Shown: positions 49,678 to 58,091 of the stretch, piece by piece
How positions within the stretch are numbered: the stretch's first letter is position 1
Layout of the letters: the number at the start of each line of letters is the position of its first letter
NCBI RefSeq assembly: GCF_009725235.1
Contig: NZ_WJFC01000004.1
Location: forward strand, 62,001 to 126,000
DNA: 64,000 bases
Direction: 5' to 3'
Source: Scytonema sp. UIC 10036
GTDB taxonomy: Bacteria; Cyanobacteriota; Cyanobacteriia; Cyanobacteriales; Nostocaceae
The notes under the pieces: model-generated
Databases searched by the model: none
Told to the model about the DNA's origin: nothing
What the model saw: the letters and a program-made list of their open reading frames with translations, nothing else
Position numbers and translations under genes: made by a program

Positions 49678-49807
49678 GAGGTCATTTATAAAGTAAATCT
49701 TCAATCGTACAATGTATTGTGTAGGTTGGGTTGAGGAACGAAACCCAACAATAAGGGTTCAATGTTGGCTTTCTTTCCTCAACCCAACCTACTTTATAAA
49801 TCATCTC
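49678..49807. repeat. MITE-like element with 18-bp inverted ends
   Basis: The ends GAGGTCATTTATAAAGTA and TACTTTATAAATCATCTC are inverted copies with two mismatches. Inside is TGTTGGGTTTCGTTCCTCAA-type sequence in both directions (49721-49750 and 49763-49792). The same inner word occurs twice at 59244-59346. The element ends one base before the stop codon of the minus-strand protease, so it may serve as its terminator. Confidence 0.8.
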
Positions 49808-51262
49808 TTATTTCTCTGAGACGATATTTGCGGAAGAATCTTGCTCAATGCTGTAAATTAAAAGGGAAAATTGACCTCTATCCTGCGGATTGGCAGTAGT
49901 AACAACCAGTTTATAATTATCATTACGAGGTAATTTTATGTTAACAGTCGCTCGACGCTCTACCTTACCTTCATTGATTATTTTGCCATCACTATCAACC
50001 AGTAATAAGTAGGGATCGAAGTCAAAACGATCTAACTGAATGGTAATATTCTGATTTGCTTTCCCAGAAAACACATAGCTGCGGCAAGGAGAACCATCTT
50101 TTAAGCAAGCAGGTGTGCTTTTATCTAATTTATCTTGTTGTACTAAAAGAGGGTTTATTGCTCGCAAACGATAGGTTCCTGTTTCTTTAGAATTCAAAGC
50201 ATTAGCAATCAGGGTGTAAGTTCCTGTTTGCGGCAAATTCGTTGAAATTCTGGCAATTTTCTGGCGACTTTCACTACTATCCTTAGCAATAATTTCACCA
50301 TTCGGTCCAAGAAGCGCCAAGTAAGAACCAATCTCCTGACTAAACATTTCAATCATAATTGGTTCATCTGCTTTTCCCTCAAACGTGTAGATATTGGCGC
50401 GGCTTCCATCTCCACAAACAAGATTGTCTCCTATTTGAATTCTGCCTTTGCTTTCCACACCATTAAGAGCTAGTTTTTGTGCCAGTTGATTGTTCTTTTG
50501 CTTAGTAGCAGGAATTAGGAATTGACCTATGGAGGGTGAAAGTCTTTGCTTGTAAGCTAAAATAAAAGTCTGAACCTTCTCGCTAGAAATTGCAAGATTC
50601 ATTCCATTAGTGTCTGCATCGACTTTCCTAGTATTGATACCCAAAAGTTCTCCCCGACTGTTTAACAAAGCACCTCCAGAATTACCAGGGTTAAGGTTGG
50701 CATCTGTTTGAATAAAACCCAGTTCGGTGTAAATGTTACTAACAATCCCTTGAGTAATCGAGGAGGGCTTAATTCCACGAGGATAACCAATGGCAAACAC
50801 TTGTTGTCCCTTGCGAACTGCACTCAAGGAAGCAAAGTTTAATTTTGGTAAGCGATTTTGTCCTCGAATTTGAAGCAAGGCTAAATCGAGACATTTGTTA
50901 CTTCCTTGAAAAATCACATCAGCTTGATATTTTTTGCCATTTTGCAGTTCCACAGTGATGCTTTTAGCACCTTCAACCACATGAGCGTTAGTGACGGTTA
51001 AACCGTTAGAATCTACAATGACACCGCTACCAGTTCCATTATCTGTTTCTATATGGACAATAGCAGAATTTGCTTTTTCATAAACTTCTTGAGCAGAACC
51101 ATTGGCTTTCTGAGCATAAGCAGCTTTATCTCCTGGGTAATTGGAGGTGAGCGCTAATTCGCCTATAACTGTAGTGGCGATCGCGCCTGGAATCACTAAA
51201 AGCGATAATGCTATTGCACGAACCAGTTGTAAAGAAGTTATGTTGAATGAATGTCGTGTCAT
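49808..51262 (-). CDS. Secreted trypsin-like serine protease with PPC domains
   Basis: The 484-residue protein starts with a signal peptide (AIALSLLVIPGAIATTVIGE). The HtrA-like protease domain spans about residues 55-235, with the triad His in TNAHVV, Asp in CLDLALLQIRG and Ser in NPGNSGGALL. No PDZ domain follows. Instead there are two beta-sandwich bacterial pre-peptidase C-terminal (PPC) domains, each with a cysteine pair (VCGDGSRANIYTFEG ... and CLKDGSPCRSYVFSG ...). It probably acts in the periplasm or outside the cell. It is monocistronic. Confidence 0.9.
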   Translation of the reverse strand: MTRHSFNITSLQLVRAIALSLLVIPGAIATTVIGELALTSNYPGDKAAYAQKANGSAQEVYEKANSAIVHIETDNGTGSGVIVDSNGLTVTNAHVVEGAKSITVELQNGKKYQADVIFQGSNKCLDLALLQIRGQNRLPKLNFASLSAVRKGQQVFAIGYPRGIKPSSITQGIVSNIYTELGFIQTDANLNPGNSGGALLNSRGELLGINTRKVDADTNGMNLAISSEKVQTFILAYKQRLSPSIGQFLIPATKQKNNQLAQKLALNGVESKGRIQIGDNLVCGDGSRANIYTFEGKADEPIMIEMFSQEIGSYLALLGPNGEIIAKDSSESRQKIARISTNLPQTGTYTLIANALNSKETGTYRLRAINPLLVQQDKLDKSTPACLKDGSPCRSYVFSGKANQNITIQLDRFDFDPYLLLVDSDGKIINEGKVERRATVNIKLPRNDNYKLVVTTANPQDRGQFSLLIYSIEQDSSANIVSEK

Positions 51263-51410
51263 CTGATTTTACTCCTATTGATAAATACTTAGACAAGGAA
51301 GATAAGGAAAGCTAAATTAGATTCACTTGATGATATGCACCCTGTGTTTATATAGAGATGGGAAAACCCTTCAGGTTATGCTACTTGCACCACAGTAAGA
51401 ATAAGTTAAA

Positions 51411-51881
51411 TTACTTGGACTCAAAGAGTATTTCGCAACAAGCAGCAATTGAACTACCCATTGTATACTTACCAAAGTTTTGCTCGAATAGTCTATAAGT
51501 ATGAGCAAAAGCAATGAGCCATTCTTGACGTTCTACATCCCCTCTAATTCCAACTTCTGGGTTATGCGTCAGGTAGGCATTAAAGAGGTTTTGGCAGTCC
51601 TGTTTAAATTGATTAAAATCGGCAATATGGGCGTGTAAAACTGTATCAATTTCTTGGTTAGGAACCATTTTCAAACAAGGATACTCATGGACTAGAAAAA
51701 GAAATAATCTATACCGATGAATTGCAAATTTAATTTGCGTTAAGGTCAGTTTATAACTTTCATCAGAACGCATTAATCTCAGAAATATTGCTTGCCAGTC
51801 AATAAATTTAAGCTTTATAAAAAAATTTTGTTTGACAATAGACTGACAAAAATTTACAGGTACTATCTCAGGATAATTCAA
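51411..51881 (-). CDS. Uncharacterised protein, GRDP-like
   Basis: The 156-residue protein contains VPNQEIDTVLHAHIADFNQF and NPEVGIRGDVERQEWLIAFA, which resemble the glycine-rich domain-containing protein-like family (PF07173). That family's His-rich helical core has no known activity. The N-terminal 30 residues are hydrophobic and basic but do not form a clear signal peptide. It stands alone. The family assignment is tentative. Confidence 0.6.
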   Translation of the reverse strand: MNYPEIVPVNFCQSIVKQNFFIKLKFIDWQAIFLRLMRSDESYKLTLTQIKFAIHRYRLFLFLVHEYPCLKMVPNQEIDTVLHAHIADFNQFKQDCQNLFNAYLTHNPEVGIRGDVERQEWLIAFAHTYRLFEQNFGKYTMGSSIAACCEILFESK

Positions 51882-52029
51882 ATTTCCATCCTCAAAATAA
51901 AATTTTTTTTACCATTATTAAACTAGGGTTCATTGATAACAAAGCTTTATCAGTTCATTGATTTGCTCTTAAGCTTCTGATTTGACGATCGCTGTCAGCA
52001 GAAATATCCTTTGAAGGCATAGCTCTCAA

Positions 52030-52626
52030 TCAACGATAAAAACGAATTTTTTCTGGATAAATACGGAAAGATTTGAAGAAATTGACAACCTCTGTGGTTA
52101 ATTCATTTTGTGTCACGGCTCCAAGAACGTACATACGTCCTTTAACTAGAAATGCTTGATATTGTCCCAAACTTCCATCAGAATTTTGCACCAGTAACTC
52201 CAAACCGGGATATCCATCAATAACAAGATTGGTACTCCTAACTACTTTGCCTTTTCTAGCAATGTTTTCTCGCATGGAACTTTGCAGTAATTGCTGAATT
52301 CCTAAAGTAGATAAATAGAAAACTTCTGAAGGCATATCTTTGTGGGCAATAATATATGCGATCTGACTTGCCGTACTCCATGATGTCAATTCGTTACGTT
52401 CATTACTTTCTACCCGCCCCGGCATCTGAATTTCAAAGTCCCGTTGCGGTCCCCAGTAAGTATCATTGATGGCAACTAGATTGGATTGCTTAGTTGTAGG
52501 CAGTTTAGTGGGAGTCAATGTTATATTAGATTGAATTGCTTGATTATTAACCAATGCTTCTGCTGGATTCTGTGTTCCCCAAATCACTGCCAGTAAGGTA
52601 ACACCAATAGCTTTTGGAAGCTTCAT
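52030..52626 (-). CDS. Exported protein, PsbP-like in shape
   Basis: The 198-residue protein has a signal peptide (AIGVTLLAVIWGTQNPAEA). The mature part (FEIQMPGRVESNERNELTSW, then LVIDGYPGLELLVQNSDGSL and MYVLGAVTQNELTTEVVNFF) follows the pattern of small cyanobacterial periplasmic proteins distantly like PsbP. No cofactor motif is seen. It is likely a conserved cyanobacterial protein of unknown role. Confidence 0.6.
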   Translation of the reverse strand: MKLPKAIGVTLLAVIWGTQNPAEALVNNQAIQSNITLTPTKLPTTKQSNLVAINDTYWGPQRDFEIQMPGRVESNERNELTSWSTASQIAYIIAHKDMPSEVFYLSTLGIQQLLQSSMRENIARKGKVVRSTNLVIDGYPGLELLVQNSDGSLGQYQAFLVKGRMYVLGAVTQNELTTEVVNFFKSFRIYPEKIRFYR

Positions 52627-52851
52627 GAACTGTCTCTCCTTTTCTTTACTAGGTTTGTCTTTCCTGTTGTGCTTACCCTAGCAAGATTGCATCTCCTAAA
52701 AAAAGACACTGTTGTGGTTCAGGATTTTGCTCAGAGAAAAGTTCATTTAATGTTCAGTAAAAAGCTCAGTAACGCTACTGCTACCCACAGCTGCTACCCA
52801 CAGCAATAGGGGCGTATTGCAATCAGCCCCTACAAAACGCTATAAACTGAC

Positions 52852-53277
52852 TCAAATTGTTGGTGGATGTTCTCCCATCTTCACCCACATCCGGCGTACA
52901 CGAGTTAATTGCGAACGATTCATTTTTAAAGCAGAAATTGTTGCTCTACCCACAGATGTGAGTCCAATTATTTCTGTTCCATCTTCATTCCAAGCAAAAT
53001 GGTCTATCCATAATTGCTTCTGTGGATGAAATAACGAGACTTCTTGCTGAGTAATTGGATCGGTGGCTGTTTGTCGTGAGGCTTTGTAGCGATTACAAGA
53101 CGGACAAGCCAAGCAAAGATTCTCAAAGGTAGTTTCTCCACCCGCAGACCGGGGAATGATATGCTCGAACTCAAATATAGTAACAGTTAGAGCTTCAGCA
53201 CTACGGCAATAGGCACAACAATTGACAAAATGGTTCCGAATACGTTTTTGTAATTCAACAGGTATGTAAATGCTCAC
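52852..53277 (-). CDS. HNH endonuclease
   Basis: The 141-residue protein has the zinc pairs CAYC and CPSC around the HNH core (FEFEHIIPRSAGGETTFENL, CNRYKASRQ). These are typical of small free-standing HNH nucleases that nick or cut DNA. It overlaps the upstream gene by four bases (ATGA), so the two form one operon and the products are probably linked. Confidence 0.88.
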   Translation of the reverse strand: MSIYIPVELQKRIRNHFVNCCAYCRSAEALTVTIFEFEHIIPRSAGGETTFENLCLACPSCNRYKASRQTATDPITQQEVSLFHPQKQLWIDHFAWNEDGTEIIGLTSVGRATISALKMNRSQLTRVRRMWVKMGEHPPTI

Positions 53278-53618
53278 GCCACTTCCGATGTTTTATCAAA
53301 ATGCTTTAAGGTGTACTTAGCTCTGGTTTTGAGAATGTTCAGTTGATCGACTTGTGCTAACAGACGGTCTAAAGTAGCAGTTTCATCAGCTGATAGTTGA
53401 TTTTCTGCATTCCGAACTAATAAATCGTCTAATTGAACTTGAGCTTTTAAAGACAATGTACTTTCTGCTAAAGCTTGCAGTTCATCCAAACTTAAGCCAG
53501 TTAAAATTTCCGCATCTACCGTTGATAAGTTTATCAACTCTTGGTATGTTCGCAAATCTAACAGTACACCAACTCGTTCTCCTTGTTCATTAGTAATGTA
53601 CTGGACTGATTCAGACAT
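53274..53618 (-). CDS. Phd/YefM-like protein preceding the HNH nuclease
   Basis: The 114-residue protein begins VQYITNEQGERVGVLLDLRT, like the DNA-binding end of Phd/YefM antitoxins. It continues with helical, leucine-rich sequence (LSLDELQALAESTLSLKAQV). It is translationally coupled to the HNH gene. This gives an antitoxin-then-nuclease order, though a toxin-antitoxin role is inference. Alternatively it only regulates or chaperones the nuclease. Confidence 0.65.
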   Translation of the reverse strand: MSESVQYITNEQGERVGVLLDLRTYQELINLSTVDAEILTGLSLDELQALAESTLSLKAQVQLDDLLVRNAENQLSADETATLDRLLAQVDQLNILKTRAKYTLKHFDKTSEVA

Positions 53619-53753
53619 GGGTTACTCTTTGGATATCTTTAATTTTATGGTAACTTATCAACAAATGAAAAACCCCTCCAGGATGTCTAGGTTTTCGTTT
53701 GGTAATCACGTTGTTACTCCTTCTGAAATTATAAGTTCCAACTTTTCTACTTT

Positions 53754-55031
53754 TTATTCCTGTGCTCCTACAGCTTTTAAAATCCGTACAACCCTGTGGC
53801 ATCCGTTAAACTCTGCTAACATCAAAGCTGTATAACCGCCTTGATTTTTTACATTCACATCGGCTCCAGCTTGCAGCAACAATTGTACGGCGCGATCGCA
53901 ACCTCTTGACGCCGCCCACATTAATGCTGTGGCTTTGGCTGAATCTTGCAAGTTAACATCTACCCCTTTATCTACAAGCTGCTCCATAACACCAATGCGA
54001 TCGCGTTCTGCTGCTTTTATCAGGGCAGTTTTCCCATCGTCTGCTTTTATATTGGCATCTGCACCGTGAGCAAGCAAAACTTTTACTGTGTCCGCGTGTC
54101 CTTGGGTAGCTGCTAGTGTCAGTGGAAATTCACCCAAATTTTTCTCATTGCTACTTGCTCCGCGTTGCAGTAGTAACTCAACAATTGGACTGTACCCCTG
54201 CAACGCTGCTATCAGCAAAGGCGTATCACCCAAGTTATTTCTTATTCCCACATTTGCACCGCCATTAAGTAAAACTTTAACTACATCGGTATAACCTTCT
54301 ACTACGGCAAGGTGCAGAGCCGTTTCACCATCTTTGTCTTGGGCATTGACATCCGCTTGACAAGCAAGTATTTCTGCTGCGATCGCACTATGTCCTGCGG
54401 CGGCTGCTGCTGACAAAGCAGTTCCACCATCTTCGTTTTGTGCCTTAACATCAACCCCTGCAGCTAATAATGTTTGAACGACGTGCAAATGTCCCAAATC
54501 TGCCGCTACCATCAAAGCGGTGTCTCCCTCTTCATTTTTACTATTGACATCTGCGCCGTTTTGTAATAAGGCTTGTACAACTGTAGCGTGTCCTTGCTTA
54601 ATTGCTAGATTAAAGGCTGTATCCTCATCTTTATCTTTGATATTCGCCTCTGCACCAGCAGCAAGTAAGGCATACACAATCTCAACATGACCTTTCAGTG
54701 CAGCCACCATCAGGGCTGTACTGCCATCTTCATTAGTCGTATTAACATCCGCCCCTCTTGATACTAAAAGCTTCACGATGTCAAGCTGATTGGCGCTAGC
54801 TGCTAACATCAAAGCTGTCAAACCGTAGCGTTTTCTCCGGATGTTAATGTTTGCTCCCGCATCAAGAAGCAAGCGCACGATCTCGGTATATCCTAAACTA
54901 GCAGCAAACATTAAAGCCGTTGTTCCATCACTGTTGCCTGTATCCACTTGCACACCAGCGTTCAGTAATGCTTGCACCCGTTTGATATCGCCATTTTTTG
55001 CAGCCAACAGCAAGGCATCGTTGTTAGTCAT
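53754..55031 (-). CDS. Ankyrin-repeat protein
   Basis: The 425-residue protein consists of about twelve ankyrin repeats of 33 residues (DGSTALMVAALKGHVEIVYA, LLAAGAEANIKDKDEDTAFN) with no other domain and no signal peptide. It should be a cytoplasmic protein-binding scaffold. One repeat carries the variant RKRYGLTALM. Heptamer repeats lie directly upstream. Confidence 0.93.
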   Translation of the reverse strand: MTNNDALLLAAKNGDIKRVQALLNAGVQVDTGNSDGTTALMFAASLGYTEIVRLLLDAGANINIRRKRYGLTALMLAASANQLDIVKLLVSRGADVNTTNEDGSTALMVAALKGHVEIVYALLAAGAEANIKDKDEDTAFNLAIKQGHATVVQALLQNGADVNSKNEEGDTALMVAADLGHLHVVQTLLAAGVDVKAQNEDGGTALSAAAAAGHSAIAAEILACQADVNAQDKDGETALHLAVVEGYTDVVKVLLNGGANVGIRNNLGDTPLLIAALQGYSPIVELLLQRGASSNEKNLGEFPLTLAATQGHADTVKVLLAHGADANIKADDGKTALIKAAERDRIGVMEQLVDKGVDVNLQDSAKATALMWAASRGCDRAVQLLLQAGADVNVKNQGGYTALMLAEFNGCHRVVRILKAVGAQE

Positions 55032-55033
55032 TC

Positions 55034-55070
55034 GTTAGTGGTTGGTGGTTAGTTGTTAGTGGTTGGTTGT
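55034..55070. repeat. TTAGTGGTTGG-type tandem repeats
   Basis: Units such as GTTAGTGGTTGGTGGTTAGTT stand between the ankyrin gene start and the palindrome at 55124. They belong to the same heptamer class as at 57262. Confidence 0.6.
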
Positions 55071-55123
55071 TGTAGCAGCTACTTATTGTACGGACGTAAT
55101 GCCTTACGCCCCTACTAACCACT

Positions 55124-55151
55124 GTAGGGGCGTAAGGCATTACGCCCCTAC
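55124..55151. repeat. GTAGGGGCGTAA palindrome
   Basis: The 12-bp arms GTAGGGGCGTAA and TTACGCCCCTAC surround a GGCA loop. A near-identical palindrome (GTAGGGGCGCAA arms) is at 55740-55767, so DUF4079 is bracketed by two copies. Confidence 0.85.
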
Positions 55152-55233
55152 TAACTACTTACCACTTCCTGACTCCCCATTGAGTGTAGCAATATGATAA
55201 CTTTTATTAAGATTTAATTATTGGGAGAACACC

Positions 55234-55704
55234 ATGAATCTGGAGCTTTCGCCGTCGGTTAAGTATTGGTTAAATTTCTTCCACCCAATTATGATGTGGG
55301 CGCTACTGCTCCTATCTTTATACGCAGCATTTTTGGGGCTACAAGTTCAGCGTACCAGAAATGCTCAGGGTGAAGAAAAGAAAGAATTAATAAAAGGTAA
55401 ATACAACGTCAGACACCACCAAATTGGGTCTATACTTCTAGCCCTAATGGTGACAGGTGCTGTTGGTGGTATGGCGGTTACATATATCAATAACGGTAAG
55501 CTGTTTGTAGGACCCCACCTGCTGGCGGGGCTTGGTATGACCAGTTTAATTGCCTTTTCGGCTTCTCTATCTCCCTATATGCAAAAAGGAGCAAACTGGG
55601 CACGTGCAACTCATATTTTATTAAATTTTGCACTTCTAGGTCTTTTTGCTTGGCAGGCTATTACGGGAGTGCAAATCGTTCAAAGGATTCTCACCCAAGC
55701 GTAA
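55234..55704 (+). CDS. DUF4079 membrane protein
   Basis: The 156-residue protein has four hydrophobic segments. It matches DUF4079 as I know it (SVKYWLNFFHPIMMWALLLL, KGKYNVRHHQIGSILLALMV), with conserved histidines in HP, RHH and PHLLAG that could bind haem, as in cytochrome b561-like proteins. It is common in cyanobacteria and plastid-related lineages, with unknown function. It is monocistronic. Confidence 0.85.
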   Translation: MNLELSPSVKYWLNFFHPIMMWALLLLSLYAAFLGLQVQRTRNAQGEEKKELIKGKYNVRHHQIGSILLALMVTGAVGGMAVTYINNGKLFVGPHLLAGLGMTSLIAFSASLSPYMQKGANWARATHILLNFALLGLFAWQAITGVQIVQRILTQA

Positions 55705-55739
55705 TTACAGCAGTTTTCACCTAAATGAACCGCAACGTT

Positions 55740-55767
55740 GTAGGGGCGCAAGGCATTGCGCCCCTAC
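55740..55767. repeat. GTAGGGGCGCAA palindrome
   Basis: Twelve-base arms around GGCA form a strong stem between the convergent DUF4079 and DUF1997 genes. It can serve as a hairpin terminator, and it is related to the copy at 55124. Confidence 0.85.
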
Positions 55768-55770
55768 CGA

Positions 55771-56424
55771 TCAGGTGGTCATTGATTTCTGAAAATCTTC
55801 TTGGACTTTGCGAGTTAAGCGCCGGGAAACTTGGCGCACAATTTGGTTGAGAAGGCGATCGCCTGTAGATTGGATGATAGATTTGGGCAATCGCTGAATA
55901 AACTTTGGAAAGTGAATATAAACACTTAGATGCAGTTCCCATTCAACTCGTGTGATTGTACCAGTGTTACGGTCAGAATCGCTGGCATCAGTTTCTAGTA
56001 ACTGTAACGATGACTTATAATCCACATCGTAACCGGGAGCTTGGTAATTGGGAATTGGAATAGTCCGAATGCGATAAATTCCTTCCTCTGGAGGCAATAA
56101 TTCCAAACCAATTTTTGGCTCTACTTCATACCCAAATGCACCAAAGCGACCAATAGTCAGAGCATAGCCGTGTTTACCGAGAGATTCTACCTTCATAGGT
56201 TCAGCACAACGCGAAAACCATAAGGCATGGTTATCTAAATATTCAGCAACAGTCTTAGAAGGAGCAGGCATTTCCATACAATCGCTGTAACAGCCATAGA
56301 ACCTCCTAGGCGTCCCTATAGTTGCTTCTAAGGTCGTTTCCTCAGACGCTTCTAAGGTTGATGGGATGGGAAAGACCGCTTCATTTGTGTCAAAGGACTG
56401 ATATTCCGAATTGTTTGAAATCAT
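55771..56424 (-). CDS. DUF1997 family protein
   Basis: The 217-residue soluble protein fits DUF1997 (FYGCYSDCMEMPAPSKTVAE, VEPKIGLELLPPEEGIYRIR, VEWELHLSVYIHFPKFIQRL). This is a family of START-like proteins conserved in cyanobacteria and chloroplasts with no established function. The stop is close to the palindrome. It is divergent from the SDR gene. Confidence 0.85.
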   Translation of the reverse strand: MISNNSEYQSFDTNEAVFPIPSTLEASEETTLEATIGTPRRFYGCYSDCMEMPAPSKTVAEYLDNHALWFSRCAEPMKVESLGKHGYALTIGRFGAFGYEVEPKIGLELLPPEEGIYRIRTIPIPNYQAPGYDVDYKSSLQLLETDASDSDRNTGTITRVEWELHLSVYIHFPKFIQRLPKSIIQSTGDRLLNQIVRQVSRRLTRKVQEDFQKSMTT

Positions 56425-56589
56425 ATAACCATTCTTTATATGCTGAACAATCTAGCTAAATTAATACTTCCCAAATTCAGTGGAATGTTTCGCACTAATT
56501 CACCATTTTTACTCAAATCTCAAAAATGTGTCATAAAGAATCTCTAAAATAGAGAACAAGATTGTACAAGTATAAGTTACCTAGAATAC

Positions 56590-57249
56590 ATGAAAGCATT
56601 TGTAGCAGGGGCAACAGGCGAAACGGGTCGTCGGATAGTGCAAGAACTGATAGCACGCAATATTCCCGTTCGTGCTTTCGTTAGAGATATTGAGAAAGCA
56701 AGAAGTATTTTACCGATAGAAGCAGAGTTGGTACAAGGTGATGTGTTACACCCAGAAAACTTGTCTACCGCATTAGGAGATAGTACAGTGCTGTTATGCG
56801 CCACGGGTGCGACTCCAAGCTTTGACCCCACCGGACCCTATAAGGTAGACTATGAAGGTACTAAAAATTTGGTAGAAGTAGCCAAAGCCAAGGGAATTGA
56901 GCATTTTGTTTTAGTTTCTTCGTTGTGTACTTCACAGTTTTTCCATCCACTGAATTTGTTCTGGCTGATTTTAGTTTGGAAAAAGCAAGCAGAGGAATAC
57001 CTCCAAAAAAGCGGTTTAACCTATACGATTGTTCGACCTGGTGGTTTAAAGAACGAGGATAACTCCCATCGGATTGTCATGCAAAGCGCTGATACATTGT
57101 TTGACGGTAGCATACCCCGCCAGAAAGTTGCCCAAGTTTGTGTTGAGTCACTTTTTGAACCAGCAGCAAAAAATAAAATTGTGGAGATTGTTGCGAGTGT
57201 TGACGCACCAGCAAAAAGCTTTAGTGAATTATTTGCCAATGTAGCTTAA
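56590..57249 (+). CDS. Atypical NAD(P)-binding SDR protein
   Basis: The 219-residue protein has the atypical SDR nucleotide motif GATGETGRR at residues 8-16, then VRDIEKA, GDVLHP and IVRPGGLKN. The usual YxxxK pair is altered (WKKQAEEYL). It resembles the Tic62/Ycf39-like group, whose members bind NADPH and often act as assembly factors. The role here is open. It is intact. Confidence 0.85.
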   Translation: MKAFVAGATGETGRRIVQELIARNIPVRAFVRDIEKARSILPIEAELVQGDVLHPENLSTALGDSTVLLCATGATPSFDPTGPYKVDYEGTKNLVEVAKAKGIEHFVLVSSLCTSQFFHPLNLFWLILVWKKQAEEYLQKSGLTYTIVRPGGLKNEDNSHRIVMQSADTLFDGSIPRQKVAQVCVESLFEPAAKNKIVEIVASVDAPAKSFSELFANVA

Positions 57250-57261
57250 CAGTGACCTCTT

Positions 57262-57330
57262 GACCACTAACCACTAACCACTAACCACTAACCACTAACC
57301 ACTAACCACTAACCACTAACCACTAACCAG
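57262..57330. repeat. CCACTAA heptamer tandem array
   Basis: Nine to ten nearly perfect CCACTAA units lie directly behind the SDR gene. It is the cleanest heptamer array in the window. Confidence 0.95.
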
Positions 57331-57487
57331 TTAACGAACTTTTACTGAAACACCTCGTCTGATATTGTTGTTATATTTTGATTGACAACAGCAGGCAAGT
57401 TTAAGGAGTTGGACTCTGAAAAGTCTAGAACAACGGAAAGGCGGCGTTGAACAACTCATAGGACCGATAGTCGCTCTTCTTGGTTTT

Positions 57488-58075
57488 GTGTGTTTGATAC
57501 AGTGGTATGTATTTGGAAGCTTGCGATCGCACAACGATCCGGTATTTAGCCAAAGACAGCCTCCCTTGGTAATGAAAGGGGGCGATCCCTATATTCGCGC
57601 CCTCATGCGAACTATTTCAGCAAGTGAAGCGAGTGGCAATCGTCCCTACTCGCTTTTGTATGGAGGACAGCACGTTAACAATCTCAGCCGCCATCCTGAG
57701 ATATGCGTCACCATTGTGACAGGTCCCAATAAAGGCAACTGTTCTACAGCTGCTGGTAGATATCAAGTTATAAATACTACCTGGTCTAGAATTGCATCTC
57801 GCTATCACCCAAATCCCAATCGGTTGATGTTTTGGTCTCCTTATAGTTTTGAAGCAGAGTATCAAGATATTGTAGTTTATCGTTGGCTCAGTGATTCCCG
57901 CGTTTGGGGAACTGACATATCTCAACAACTGCGTCAAGGAAGGGTAAAAGACGTTTTGCGTCGGTTATCTCCTACTTGGACAAGCTTGGGTTATGGTATT
58001 GAAACAAACTCTGTTAGCCGACATTTACCAAGAATTTATCAGAAAATGTTACAAGAAGAATTGACGATTCAGTAA
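57488..58075 (+). CDS. Membrane-anchored muramidase (GH104/lambda lysozyme-like)
   Basis: The protein has a membrane segment followed by a lysozyme-like domain: SASEASGNRPYSLLYGG with the likely catalytic Glu, NCSTAAGRYQVINTTW and YSFEAEYQDIVVYRWL. The GTG used here cuts into the membrane segment. The same frame is open further upstream (KSLEQRKGGVEQLIGPIVAL) to a stop near 57383, but without ATG, GTG or TTG. Either a CTG near 57417 is used or the start was lost. It probably cleaves peptidoglycan in the periplasm. Confidence 0.8.
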   Translation: MCLIQWYVFGSLRSHNDPVFSQRQPPLVMKGGDPYIRALMRTISASEASGNRPYSLLYGGQHVNNLSRHPEICVTIVTGPNKGNCSTAAGRYQVINTTWSRIASRYHPNPNRLMFWSPYSFEAEYQDIVVYRWLSDSRVWGTDISQQLRQGRVKDVLRRLSPTWTSLGYGIETNSVSRHLPRIYQKMLQEELTIQ

Positions 58076-58091
58076 GCACCTGACCAGTCGT

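Noticed and set aside
57262..57330. Possible CRISPR array
   Set aside because: The units are 7 bp and directly adjacent, without spacers, and there are no cas genes; it is a heptamer tandem repeat.
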